Assembly (NCBI GenBank): GCA_944472135.2
Contig: OX235263.1
Span: forward strand, 17,033,517-17,097,516
DNA: 64,000 bases
Reading direction: 5' to 3'
DNA from: Trichobilharzia regenti
Lineage: Eukaryota > Platyhelminthes > Trematoda > Strigeidida > Schistosomatidae
In this document: piece after piece, positions 11,131 to 21,595 of the stretch
Layout of the letters: each line of letters opens with the position of its first letter
Numbering within the stretch: the stretch's first letter is position 1
Program-made: the position numbers and the translations under genes
The notes under the pieces: generated by a model
The model's database searches: none
Seen by the model: only the letters and a program-made list of their open reading frames with translations
Told to the model about the DNA's origin: nothing

Positions 11131-11870
11131 ATTTGTTTAGCTTATTTTCAACTCAACATATTTTGTGATAAGCACTAAGTCTCATTGAGTTAATACACTC
11201 ATGTTTTTGCACGTATATATGATTCATTGAAATGGTTATAATATGCGATAGTATGAACTTTTAATTAATCAAAATCTCAATTGGATAAGCTCATTTACAA
11301 AGTATTTTGATGATAATATATTCAATGTTTGTGTGTATGTGCATGTAACAGTTTTCTTTATGCTTCTGCTTTATTTGTTTCTCTGTAACACATACACCCA
11401 AATGCAATAGTTTTTTGTGTGTGTGCGTAAAGATCTCATTTATAGAGTTTCAGCCTGAACACCACTCACACATGCATATCGATTAACGTTAGAAATCAGT
11501 TTCTTTTAGTTATATAAAAGAGTAGTAGTGTTGTGTACTTCAAATGACGTTTTACAAGTAGGCGTTTATTTCTTCTCTCCTCTTTTTTTGGCTGCACACA
11601 TAAAGTAGGTACGTGTGGAAGCTTTTTTCTTCCTTTCCTTCTTTCATATGGATTGCTTAAAAGACAGTGAGTGACATTTTTTGTGTGAAAACTAAGTAAT
11701 TTAGATGTGCAGCTTTTATTTTATCCTGTCAGTGGGATTGGCTGAAATATCTAAGGTGTGTCTGATTTATGATACCAGAGGATGTTGTTTTACACGTTAG
11801 GCGGCAAATCTGAATCAGATAATAGGTACGCGGAGAGAGAGAGTTCGAATTCAGGCTCATTTATCAAGGC
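11131..11870. other. Intronic stretch, no gene recognised
   Basis: AT-rich unique-looking sequence with short GT-rich runs (near 11330 and 11415). No conserved exon, repeat or RNA gene was recognised. Confidence 0.45.
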
Positions 11871-13052
11871 TTATGCCTTCACGTTTCCCAGTTTAGAAAT
11901 AGGGAGTGAAGTAGTAGAGCACGTTGACCGCTTCACCTATTTGGGAAGTACCATCAGCCAACGCCAACGGGTTGATCTCTGACGAAATCTCAGCTGAGAA
12001 CGGATACAGAGGGCTAGTTTCGCATATTCCAATTTACGCCGTTTCTGGCGTATGTGCGATATCCGGCTGGCCATCGATCAAAGGGCGTGTGTATTGCTCA
12101 GAAGTCCCCTCCGTCCTCCTTCATGACTAGGCGTGAGACCTGGCCACTGAGAGTAATAATAATAATAAATAATTTTTCCTTCACGTTCCCAGTGGAACAT
12201 AGGGCTCCAAGCTAGTGGCCTGAAGTTTCTGTAGCAGTGTTTTTAATTTTTTTTACAGGATGGGGTTGCTAGCCTCATGCCCAACCTTTCCTCTTTACCA
12301 GCATTATTTCTGGCTCAGTGAGGTAAGGGAGTGCGCCGGCCGGGGGTCGAACCCCGGACCACGTGTATGGTCGGCGAGCGTCCTAACCGCTATACCACCG
12401 ACGCTGAGAGTAGAGGACATTAAAAGATTAGCTAGCTATCTTTGATCATAGGTGCGTGCGTTCTGTCTCATCTGTGAAGTGGTATAATAAGGTGAGCATT
12501 ATTGAGGTTAGGCGTCAGTCGAGTGCTAGGTGGGTAAGGAGGGAAAATCGACCGACGAGACTGTGAAGCTACTTCGACTGAGATGGTTAGGGGCATGTGT
12601 TACGTATGCCTAGTCATCGCCTTCCTCGACAACAGGCCATGTTAGCTGTCAGGCTGGAAAATAGCTAGTGGTGGTGAAACCAAAACATGGCCTAACCAGT
12701 CAATGAAATCCACAACAGTTAGTTTAACCCAGCCAGTCACGTAGGGAGATGTAGACTTCCTGACTGGTTGGGGTAATCGGGACGGCAAAATCCAATGGTT
12801 GGAAACTGTTGGTGATATGGCTCAAAATCGTTGTCAATGGCTGGCGCAGATATATCCACTCCTTGTGACTTATTATTTCCCACGAAACTATATTGTTCTT
12901 CGGTATTACGATTTCTTTTGTCTCATATCTCTGTCTGCTGTCTCTATTTTGCATGTATCCTACTTTCTTCTCATGCTTTGTGTGTTACATTGAGGGAGTG
13001 TGGCGATTTGAACTGGTGCACATATGTGCAAAGTTCTATGTCGAAGACAGAC
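11871..13052 (+). mobile_element. RTE-A 3' fragment with a nested SINE-1
   Basis: Begins in the thumb domain (PSLEIGSEVVEHVDRFTYLGSTIS, 11880-11955) and ends with the 3' untranslated region and cgaagacagacaaatag. A SINE-1 (12156-12403) splits it, with a 9-bp duplication CTGAGAGTA. Numerous stops and frameshifts are present. Confidence 0.75.
12156..12403 (-). mobile_element. SINE-1, full-length, nested in RTE-A
   Basis: Minus-strand tRNA-derived SINE: head GCGTCGGTGGTATAGCGG (box A) and GGGGTTCGACCCC (box B) at the right, body, then the tail ccctatgttccactgggaac and a TAA-rich end at the left. Target-site duplication CTGAGAGTA at 12147-12155 and 12404-12412. Confidence 0.88.
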
Positions 13053-13058
13053 AAATAG

Positions 13059-13625
13059 AAAAAGCTCTTCATCCACTGTAAATCTAGTCAATATTTATTC
13101 CTCTCCCCCCTCCTATATCTATGTTATCATCTTCAGTAATAAGATGTGATGTCAGTCTTTGCTTCTATACCCATCCTGATCACACAGGTATTTAATAATA
13201 GGAAAACTTCCTTACTGATCACACACTTATATCCGTAATCCTGTATTATTTGGATCTCTTAGCTTCTTGATTCGAATCTCAATGGTTGAGAATGATCTAC
13301 GAGTTTGGCTTGTAGTTCCCGGGTTCGAACCCTACAGTTGCACCAAACCCGACGGGTCGATCACTAACGAAATCTCACTATGGATACAGAAGGCTTGTTT
13401 AGTATATGTCAACTTACGCCATCTCTGGTTTACTAGACGTGATATCCGGCTGTCGCGACCGAAGGTCATGTGTACTGCTCAGCAGTAGTTAGCTCCGTCC
13501 TCCTTGATGGCTGTGAGACATGGCTATTGAAAGTGGGAGACACGAAAAGGGCGGCTAGCTGTTTTTGACCATAAGTGTCTGCGTTTCTTTCACCTGTGGT
13601 ATAATAGGATGAGCAATATCGAGCT
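13059..13625. repeat. Duplicated segment, copy 1 (partner 41279-41843)
   Basis: A 567-bp stretch almost identical to 41279-41843 in the next intron. It contains a tRNA-like box B (GGGTTCGAACCC, about 13319-13330) and then an RTE-A thumb-domain piece from about 13356. A 73-codon open frame (13267-13488) is identical in both copies but is not a recognised gene. Confidence 0.85.
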
Positions 13626-13905
13626 GTATGTTGCTGCTGTTGTTGGTTGTTTATTTTCATAACCTCCGTCTTGTCTATGTTCACTTGGAGTCCTGTCTTC
13701 GACCAGTTTGTCGGTCGGTTTTCGCATGTAAGTCTTCGATTTTGTGTGACATTAAACATAAATCATCCACCCGCGAAATCCAGGTGTTTTTGGGTTGTTC
13801 ACGTCGGTTCAGGATATCCCTGTCTTCTCGTTTCCCACTCTCTGACGCATAATCCAGTCAGTCCGCCACAATTAGGAATATCATTGGTGATAAAATACAT
13901 GTTAA
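13626..13905 (-). mobile_element. LINE-B RT fragment
   Basis: Minus-strand piece matching 53210-53460: reads through the RT region coding VNIDKTEVMK and the GVxxGV..LSP area. It joins the duplicated segment abruptly at 13625 and stops just upstream of the exon at 13991. Confidence 0.65.
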
Positions 13906-13990
13906 AGTGTAATTTCACTGTATTTCTATTATCTCTGTAAATTAATTCTTCTGTTGTTGCCTTTTTCTCCCCCCCCCCCCCCCGATATAG

Positions 13991-14198
13991 ACATGTATTG
14001 AAGCTCTACAATATCTAACTGGAGCCTATGCTAGATTTAATCGTCAACTAGTTTTAGAACAAGAACGTTGTATAACACTGGAGAGGACTGTTGAACAGTT
14101 AGCTAAAGAATTACGCAATTTAGAAATTCAATTAAGTGCACATCTACCGGCTATGGTTCAAGGGAAGAGCATAAATGGAGTTAAATGCACACCTGCTG
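13991..14198 (+). CDS. OSBP: Oxysterol-binding protein, coiled-coil exon
   Basis: Starts after gatatag (AG at 13989-13990), in phase 0 with the exon ending at 1289. It runs 69 codons plus one base to the donor CTG|gtatgt. The key segment, LEQERCITLERTVEQLAKEL followed by RNLE, matches the conserved OSBP pattern in which a heptad helix with RxxLExTxEQLAK precedes the FFAT motif. This helix supports dimerisation in family members (established knowledge). The acceptor is unusual: its pyrimidine tract contains a run of 15 C (13969-13983). The upstream intron is 12.7 kb and the downstream intron 29.7 kb. Confidence 0.88.
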
Positions 14199-14720
14199 GT
14201 ATGTTTACTTTAATTTTTGTATGGTCTGATGAAAGAGAAAAATTCTTTTTGCATTTTGTTTGTTTGTTTTATTTCTTTCTTTTTTTGATTCGTCTTAAAT
14301 TGTCTTTCTGCCAACCCTGTCTCCAACCTGTCCTCACCTTTTCTATTCACAGACAATAAAAAAAGATGCCTCAGGGGTGTGTAATCTGTCACAACCGGAA
14401 AAAAGAAAGCGCGTTTTTAGAATATGCTTGAGCGTGATTTCATTATGCATAATGATTCTCTGTTATTGATGTTTCTTTTTTTTTAATTATTGATTTTGGA
14501 ATTACAGTAACTTCTAGAGTTGTCTATTGCCTTTGGGATCACGTGTTTATTACTTAATCCTGACTACATTTTATCTGTTGTTACTTACTTACTACCTATT
14601 GTTTTCTATGTGAAGTTATTGTTCACTGATCTAGGCGCCAGGCTTCCAACGGAGTGGGTAGTGTGTTTGAACCGTGTCCCACCTACTGAAGTTGGGTTGG
14701 TTATGTAGGGGATCACTAAC

Positions 14721-14757
<37 letters not shown>

Positions 14758-14860
14758 TTGGCTCATTGCCAACTGCAGTTGTGGAGGAACTGATACTTTG
14801 AATAGTCACTAGGTAGTTAGTAATCAATGTCATTTGTCTCTGTAGTCCTTGGGCTGATGC
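14199..14860. other. Start of the 29.7-kb intron, no gene recognised
   Basis: AT-rich sequence after the donor with a (CA)n run at 14724-14752. No repeat family was identified before about 14860. Confidence 0.45.
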
Positions 14861-15205
14861 AGACTAAATTCTATCCAATTGATTCATCATCCTGGTGCAC
14901 ACTGAACTGATGTTTGGAAGCGATCGGTAGGCAGACCTATCTGAGCCGCCGCCTAGGTGTGTCATGCTTGTCAGCAGTCACCAGTCAGAAAATAATACAT
15001 CTGAAATCTTGAAGGAACTTATGTCCCTTCTGAAATTCAAACCCATATCACTCGTTGCTGTATTCAGAGATATTACCACTGAGGTGTTTGGTGGGCTGGC
15101 AACTGACCTCATGTAGGATTGTAGTGGATACTTCCATTGGTGACTGTGTAGTAACCAATGTCATGCTGCATCTAGTATTTCGTTGGGTGCAGACTGAATT
15201 CTTCA
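14861..15205 (-). repeat. tRNA-derived repeat family F
   Basis: Minus-strand tRNA-like head: box A near 15070 (reverse of attaccactgaggtg) and box B near 15043 (reverse of aaattcaaaccca). The body 'gcaactgacctcatgtaggattg...gtgcagactgaattc' is shared with 37330-37545 and 49070-49440. Confidence 0.6.
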
Positions 15206-15391
15206 CAAACAAAAATTGTTGTTGATTGTTATGATGCTACACGCCATGTAAACGCCGGAGCACTGATCTCGGTGATTTCAGGTACTCTAAGTATCTACAT
15301 CAACTTTTTATTAGCAAGTGATTCTATATTGAATCAGATTAATTGTGGTAGAGTCTACCTACAACAGAGTCGTGTAAATTTACCACTTCTA

Positions 15392-15600
15392 GTGCGTCAG
15401 TGGCACAGCGGTTAGAACTCTTGCAGACCATGCACATGGTCCGGAGTTCGATCCTCCAAGCCGAGGAACACCTGATGTCTATGGTCGACCTGCAAAATTT
15501 GGGCTACCGATGTCACATGCTGAAATTTCTATACTTGTACCAAAAATACTGTATGGAATCACTCTATAATCAAAATATTTTTAAAAAATAAAAAAATATT
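15392..15600 (+). mobile_element. SINE-2 copy, full-length
   Basis: Head GCGTCAGTGGCACAGCGG (box A) and GGAGTTCGATCCTCC (box B) resembles SINE-1, but the body is different (acctgatgtctatggtcgac, tacttgtaccaaaaatactg) and ends in an A-rich tail. So two SINEs here share one tRNA-like head. Confidence 0.75.
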
Positions 15601-15624
15601 TAAACAGTTTATATACACAATAGT

Positions 15625-15885
15625 ATTATTATTTTGACCCTTGTGTCCCGAGTGGAACATAGGGCTTCAAGCTTGAGCTTGGAAACTTCAGTAGCAGTGG
15701 TGTTGTTTGTGTTTATACGAGGTGGAGTTGCCAGCCCTATACCCAACTTACCGTCTTTTGGGGGCTTACTGCCGACTAGGTTGTGAGGTTGAGGAATGCA
15801 TTGGTCAGGATTTGAAACCTGGTCCACATGTGATGTGGTTGGCGAACATTCTACCGCAGAACCGCTCATTCCACTATACACAATG
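15625..15885 (-). mobile_element. SINE-1 copy, diverged
   Basis: Minus strand. Tail at the left (cgagtggaacatagggcttc), head at the right ending near aaccgctcattccactatac. The body is GC-richer and more diverged than other copies. Confidence 0.7.
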
Positions 15886-16049
15886 AAAAGTCGCTGGTTC
15901 AGGGTTCAGGGTGGTCAAGAATGTTCTGACCCCGGGTGGAGGCTCACCATTGCACCTCGGTGGGTTGAAACTCGCGACGGACCCTAATCAGGTGCGCTCT
16001 GGCGTGTAGTTTTTATCGGTGGGGAGGCCTCACGGTTCTCCCTTCATGT

Positions 16050-16162
16050 GTGCGTCGGTGGCACAGTGGTTAGGACTCTCGCCAGCCATGCACATGGTCC
16101 GAGGTTCGACTTCCTGCCGACGCGGAATCAAGCTGTAATAAAAAAATCAAAAAAAAAAATTA
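16050..16162 (+). mobile_element. SINE-2 head with truncated body
   Basis: GCGTCGGTGGCACAGTGG and GAGGTTCGACTTCC, then gaatcaagctgtaat and an A-rich tail. Most of the SINE-2 body is absent. Confidence 0.65.
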
Positions 16163-16299
16163 ATCACACTTGTTGATACTATCCGAACAAAGACTATTGC
16201 AGCACATGTCAACCATAGATAGATATCAGAGATAGAATCGGTTCAAAGTTGTCGAAATATATGATTTTCCTGTGTAATTGGTCCCGTACAGTTATATTA

Positions 16300-16760
16300 T
16301 TATTATTCCCTTAGGGCTTCAACTGCACGTCTCCACTTGCCACTTCTGTCTCCTGCTGTACTTTTCACCTGAATCCATGTCAGTCCATCTGTCTGTCTGT
16401 CTGGATTCAACATAGAACTTGGCACCGAAGTGCAGCAGTTCGAGTTGCCACGTTCCAAATAGCACACAGAGGTAGACAAGAAGATGAGTGGAGAGAATTA
16501 ATAGAGTTTGACAAATATAGGAGTGAAACAGTCCATACTCTTTCAACTCCTCCTCCTATTCACACAATCTCCTCCATATCACCCTTGCACTGACGACAAA
16601 CTCGCCGCTTCCCTTTCGGCCTGTTTCCACTCGAGCAATGGCCTGATGCTCGCACGATGTCACCCAGTGACCTCCTCAGCGAGTGAGTGTCCAATCCATC
16701 TCAATCCACTTTGTCTTGCATATATGTTGGGCGATTAAATCTTGTTTTGTTTGTTCCCAT
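16300..16760 (-). mobile_element. LINE-B 3' fragment, split by RTE-A
   Basis: Minus-strand LINE-B end (16300-16388 and 16529-16760) with the tail cccttagggcttcaactgca. It is interrupted by a 140-bp RTE-A piece that left an 8-bp duplication. Confidence 0.7.
16389..16528 (-). mobile_element. RTE-A 3'-end-only insertion (140 bp)
   Basis: Contains only the RTE-A 3' untranslated end, starting with (TCTG)n on this strand. Flanked by CAGTCCAT at 16381-16388 and 16529-16536. It shows RTE-A inserting into LINE-B with extreme 5' truncation. Confidence 0.85.
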
Positions 16761-16964
16761 AGTACAGTTATAGTTCAGCGTTAACAAGAAGTAGTTTTTA
16801 TTTAAAATAGGAGCTATAACTCTTGGTGTAAGCCCTGCTCCACCAAGTGAGGTTTGAGCAGCACAGCTAGGTGGTAAGTATTATTAATTCTCACGCAATG
16901 GATGTGACTCAATCTAATGTATAAGAAAAATCTGATTCTTGAATTGAATTTTTGATTTTCCCGT

Positions 16965-17145
16965 CGTGGCCCAAATGGTCTAGTGGATAACGCTTTGGCG
17001 TTTGAAACTATGGGCACTGGGTTCGAGCCTCAGTGGGAACACCATCACTCACTGAGAAATGCAGGTACATCCAGATGACGAGTCCCAAATAGGACGAAAT
17101 GCGCATCCTGGATTCCACTGCTAGCCACCATCCACCAATTGTATA
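16965..17145 (+). repeat. Sm-alpha-like hammerhead SINE, copy A1
   Basis: tRNA-like head (GTGGCCCAAATGGTCTAGTGG; box B CTGGGTTCGAGCC), then a hammerhead motif (17061-17121) and the tail cactgctagccaccatccacc. This is the layout of the schistosome Sm-alpha repeats. Confidence 0.82.
17061..17121 (+). ncRNA. Hammerhead ribozyme, Sm-alpha type, core mutated (copy A1)
   Basis: Stem I pairs GCAG...ATCCAG (17061-17074) with CTGGAT...CTGC (17108-17121), leaving the usual internal loop. Stem II is GTCC/GGAC (17082-17085, 17092-17095). GAAA is at 17096-17099 and stem III is ATGCGCAT. The expected cleavage site follows C17107. The first box reads ATGACGA where CTGANGA is required, so the essential C3 is A; this copy is predicted inactive. 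Confidence 0.85.
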
Positions 17146-17149
17146 CTAA

Positions 17150-17800
17150 AATCTGATTCTTTTTATCTGACACTAACACTATCGTAGAATATGCCTTTTC
17201 TTCTATCTCTCTCTCTCCACCTGTTTATGTTAATATGTATGTATGTGTGCGTGTGTGTGTATGTAGGTTTCCATCCTAGTCTAATCTATTGTTCATTATT
17301 AGTAGTTCAGCCATCTTATATAACTGGTGGTTGCGTCTATTTGCGTCTATTTTACATGTTTATGAATTTATTTTGCTTTCCTATTATACACCTTTTGTTT
17401 TCGTCATAAACACTAAAGTATAATTTTCATGCAACTTATCATTTGAAACTTGTTAAAGTCTCTACTGCAATCTTTAATTGCATGCACATGTGGGCGTGTA
17501 AATAACCTCCACAGCTTGTGATGTAATTGAAAGTTAAGTTGTAAAGTTCTCATTACACTCAATAGTAAGGATGAAAGCTACCTTTGAGTTTAAGTTCCAA
17601 GTTAAGTACCTATTTGTTATACTCTCTCTCTCTCTCATAACAATACGTATGTGTAATTAACATTTTACCATTAAATCGAGATGCTATTAAGAATATGTTT
17701 TTGATTGTCACATGTTTACTTAGAGAACTATCGTGTGTATTTCTCTATTCCCTACGCACGATTGTAAACTGGTTGAATTAGCTTTTGATTGGAGCTTTGG
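17150..17800. other. Intronic stretch, no gene recognised
   Basis: AT-rich with TATG/GTGT and CTCT microsatellite runs (near 17235 and 17622-17636). No exon or repeat family was supported. Confidence 0.45.
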
Positions 17801-17802
17801 AG

Positions 17803-17962
17803 AATCATGAGCCAACATCAGTTAGAGAACCATTGGAAAACCAACTGGGAGTACTAGACAGCTGTTTCGTCACACCAGTTCGGGGCTCTTATTCAGCAGT
17901 ACGCACCTACAGACTGGGTTTGAACCCCTTACCTTCTGGTTACAAGGCCACCGAGCTCTTAG
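17803..17962 (-). repeat. B-repeat copy (tRNA head and hammerhead half)
   Basis: Minus-strand B-repeat right half: tRNA-like box B (ggtttgaacccc) and a hammerhead region with CTGAATAAGAG in place of CTGAAGAG, so the core is disrupted by an insertion. Confidence 0.7.
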
Positions 17963-18310
17963 ATCAATACTTGAAAATTAATCTGATGCTCACTAGCGAC
18001 TAGCCCTATTCAGGCAGTTAACCTGGGATTCTAGTGGGAAGCCGTGACCAGTAGAGTGCAGCAGGTTGGAGGTAGGGTGGTAACTCATCAAAGAAGATAT
18101 TGGCTAGTGGTCGCGCTATGTCATGAATTGGCAGAAGTTGGAATTTATGGGACGGCCATTGGATTGGGTTCCAGTGGCTCAATGGTCTACTTGCTCGGTG
18201 GCCTCGTAACCAGAATGTCCTGGATTCGACCCCTTTTGGTAGGTGCGTACTGCTGAATAAGAGTCCCAAGCACTTGGACGAAACAGCGCTCCAGTCGCTA
18301 CAAAAAAACA
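17963..18310 (+). repeat. B-repeat copy, near full unit
   Basis: Unit start (ttgaaaattaatctgatgctc), left body (gggaagccgtgaccag), tRNA-like head (ccagtggctcaatggtc; tggattcgacccc) and hammerhead region with the CTGAATAAGAG variant and GGACGAAACAGCG. Lies head to head with the preceding minus copy. Followed by a (TA)n run (18358-18400). Confidence 0.75.
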
Positions 18311-18354
18311 TTTAAATTGGCTTTTCTTGAAGACATAACTTTCTATTCATTAAC

Positions 18355-18403
<49 letters not shown>

Positions 18404-18567
18404 TGAAGTGACTAGCCTAGGGACTTCATCTTTCAGTGGAGCGTGAATTATAGTGATTAAAAAACAACAGCTCTGCTTTTAATCGGTATTTGTGTTTTCA
18501 CCAAGTTATAGTGGTGTAGTGATAATGGTTAAGCCATAATTTATTATAGACCACTTATCCTGAGCCA

Positions 18568-18990
18568 TTGCATTGGGTCCCAGTGGCTGAATGGTATACG
18601 ACCATGCCTTGTAACCCGAAAGTGCTAGCTTCGAACCTCGGTGTTCGTGGGTGCGTAATGCCGATGATTCACAAACTACGATTCCCAAACAGCTCTCCAG
18701 TACGCCCTGTGACTGGTTTTCAATGGTTCTCTAACTGATATCAAATCGTAATTAAATCGTAAAAATTAAACTAATCTTTACAAACCAAACTATAGAAAAT
18801 CAATCTGATGCTCACTAGTGACTGCTAGCTACAGGACGGAGTTTCCTGGAGTTCTGGTGAGAAGTCATGACCAGCGAGGTCCATCCAGTCAAAGTGTGAG
18901 GATGGGGATTTCCGACCGATGACATTGGTTGGAGTCGAACCTAGCTTCAGGGGAGGTGGATGCGCTCACAATTTGACAAAATCGCTTTAG
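18568..18990 (+). repeat. B-repeat, end of one unit joined to the start of the next
   Basis: The tRNA-like head and degraded hammerhead (18570-18700) are followed by the unit end (ggttctctaactgatatc), a linker with acaaaccaaactatagaaaa, and then a second unit start (aatctgatgctcactagtg). This is head-to-tail order. Confidence 0.72.
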
Positions 18991-19027
18991 CAAATTTGTT
19001 GCATGAAGTGGTTAAGCGTCTATCAAT

Positions 19028-19081
<54 letters not shown>

Positions 19082-19564
19082 AAGTATATGCACAACATAA
19101 TGCCCCGCCCCCAAATGACGTAAGTAGACAAATTATTCGATATTAAAAAGTGCTAACTATTTATAGTAGTAATGAAACAATAGATGGGGAGGGGCAGAAT
19201 ACACATTTAGCATAATATAACACAAGGATTGATTGATTATTGACTAGAGGCAGGATACAAGAGGATCGAACAACTGATCGACTGATGGAAAGAGTTTTCA
19301 AGAGGATGAGAGTGAAATGTAAAAGTAAATATTTATGACAGAGACAAGTCAATTAAAAATAGATCTGGTGACGTAATAGTGAATTCAACTCAGCTAAGTA
19401 AAAATCAGAATTAAACTTAAGTGATATGTGTTATGCAGCAGAACAAAACAATTACACAGGTATCAGAATAGTGAGTGAGTGAGAGAGAGAGAGATTTATC
19501 ACACTATCTTTCTGAATACTTTACAACACACGCTATGCTGGTGAACTCAGTAAAGAAGCAGCTA

Positions 19565-20285
19565 AGTATCCTGTAATCTACGAATGTTTGGCATGCGATT
19601 CGCTCCCGTCAAATTTAAGATGATGTTACAGGACTGGACTACACTGATTCCTAGTTTAGAAATTGTCAGTGAAGTGGTAGAGCACGTTGACCGCTTCACT
19701 TATTTGGGAAGTACCATCAGCCAACGCCAACGGATTGATCTCTGAGGAAATCTTAGTACTGATACAGAGGACTAGTTTCGCATATGCCAGTTTACACCGT
19801 CTCTGACTTAGTAGACGTGATATCCTACTGGCTATCGACAAAAGGGCGGATGTACTGCTCATCAGTCCGCTCCGTTCTCCATTATAGCTGTCAGCGAGAC
19901 CTGGTCATTGAGAGGGGAAGACATGAAACGCCTGATTAGTTGTATTTGATCATAGGTGCCTGTGTTCTATCTCCCATGTGAAGTGGTATAATAAAGTGAG
20001 CGATTTGGAGGTTAGGCGTCAGTCGAGTGCTACGTAAGGAGGAGAAATCAGTCGACGAGGCTGTGAAATGACATGGACTGAAATGTTTAGGACATGTGTT
20101 ACATATGTCTAGACATCGCGTCCTTCGACGGACAATTTTAGCTGACATAGGTTGGAAAAGAGCTAGCGGTGGTCAAACCAAAAAATGGTACCAGTCAATG
20201 AAATCCACAACAGTTAGTTTAACCCAGTCACGTAGGCAGATGTGGACTTCCTGGTTGGGGTCCTCAGGAGGGTGTACAGAATGAT
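19565..20285 (+). mobile_element. RTE-A fragment
   Basis: Covers the thumb and C-terminal coding region (gaatgtttggcatgcg, gcacgttgaccgcttcac, acatatgtctagacatcgc) and stops before the 3' end. Frames are broken. Confidence 0.68.
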
Positions 20286-20529
20286 AGCTTCGTGTAAACC
20301 TGTCACTTCACTATCCGTGGTAACTACGATCATCTAGCTCGTGTTTTTGGATTTAGTTCTATTGCACAACACCTTGCCTAGTTTTGATTTTCACTTAGTG
20401 TCAGCTGAACTTAATTGTTTGTCTCTGTTATAATTGTACTTTTAGATTTCATTCTCGTCATCTTGAACTCCCCATTATAGTATGCATATAAATTTACTCT
20501 TCCTCAGGTTCTACAGTTATAAATCCATG

Positions 20530-20860
20530 TAAATCAGTTAGAGTACCATTGATTCCTTACAAACCATCTCTTGTAAATTAATCTGATGCCCCCTAGTAAC
20601 TTGTTTCCTGTGAAGTTTCAGTGAGAAGTCGTGACCAGTGAGGTGCACAATCAGTCAAGTGTGAGGATGGATTTTTCACTGATGACATTGGTTGATTGTT
20701 GTGCTAAATCACGAATTGGCGGAATTAAGAATTCTTGGGCTAGCCATTTGATCGGGTCCCATTGGCTGAATGGTATACGAGCTTGGTGGCCTTGTAACCG
20801 GAAGGTTCTGGGTTCGAACTTCGGTTGTGGTGGTGTGTGCACGTACTGCCAATGATTCTC
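20530..20860 (+). repeat. B-repeat copy
   Basis: Unit junction (ccttacaaaccatctcttg, aattaatctgatgccccc), left body, tRNA-like head (gtcccattggctgaatgg; gggttcgaact) and a hammerhead remnant (ctgccaatgattctc). Confidence 0.7.
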
Positions 20861-21137
20861 AATATTTGTTCACCCTGGCATACGTTTTTTGTTTTTGGTA
20901 ATATATTTCGAGCAGAATTATTGCCTGTGATCACACCAACTGTATGATTTTGTGGTAAGCATTCTCCTCACACACCACCATCCTCAAATGAAGCTTAAAT
21001 TCTGTTGACTATAAAAACATAAGTATGTCCTCCTTTTGTCTATTCACACTTTAACTGTGAATGTTCTGAATGACTGGACATTTTTTTCATATACGTTCAT
21101 TTGAAAGAGAATTGAACATTCAGAGTACACCTCAGTA

Positions 21138-21172
21138 CATCGGCATACCCATGCTCTGTGGGTATGCCGATG
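21138..21172. other. 13-bp perfect hairpin
   Basis: CATCGGCATACCC (21138-21150) pairs with GGGTATGCCGATG (21160-21172) around a 9-base loop. It directly adjoins the PLE palindrome. Confidence 0.8.
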
Positions 21173-21595
21173 TTTATTCCTTTGGAGTGAATAAGTTCGC
21201 ATATATAGCATATTGTTTCAGTCAGTGGAATGTTTGTGAATAGTGATGTGACATCTGATGAAAAAAATCATGGTCTTGTTGGATACGTTGATGTTTTCGA
21301 TTGAGTCGATTAAGTCGAATGAATCTCGAACTGTGTGGCAGGAAACTTGTCTTCTGATTAGTTCCAGTAAGTCTGCAAACCATTGGGCTGTGGGCTTTAT
21401 CGACTCAATCGAAAACATCAACGTATCCAACATGACCATGATTTTTTTCATCAGATGTCACATCACTATTCACAAACGTTCCACTGACTGAAACAATATG
21501 CTATATATGCGAACTTAATCACTCCAAAGGAGTATACGTTGATTTGACAATATTAAATAACGAACTATCTCTCCATATTATACATATGTAACCAA
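21172..21595. mobile_element. PLE RT fragments as an inverted duplication
   Basis: Two copies of the same PLE RT piece face each other: 21172-21318 (minus coding) and 21389-21534 (plus coding), with about 70 bp between. Each reads DVTSLFTNxPLTETICYICE, a PLE RT motif, and the plus copy continues LTILNNELSLHIIHM. The near-identical arms also give two mirror-image 77-codon open frames, which are not genes. A terminal-repeat-like tail lies at 21660-21720. Confidence 0.8.

Noticed and set aside
13267..13488. 73-codon frame identical to 41485-41706, a possible small conserved gene
   Set aside because: Identity is explained by the duplicated non-coding segment; half of the frame is antisense-like or out-of-frame RTE-A sequence.
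21218..21491. Two mirror-image 77-codon frames on opposite strands
   Set aside because: They are a product of the palindrome; the PLE RT motif is in another frame.
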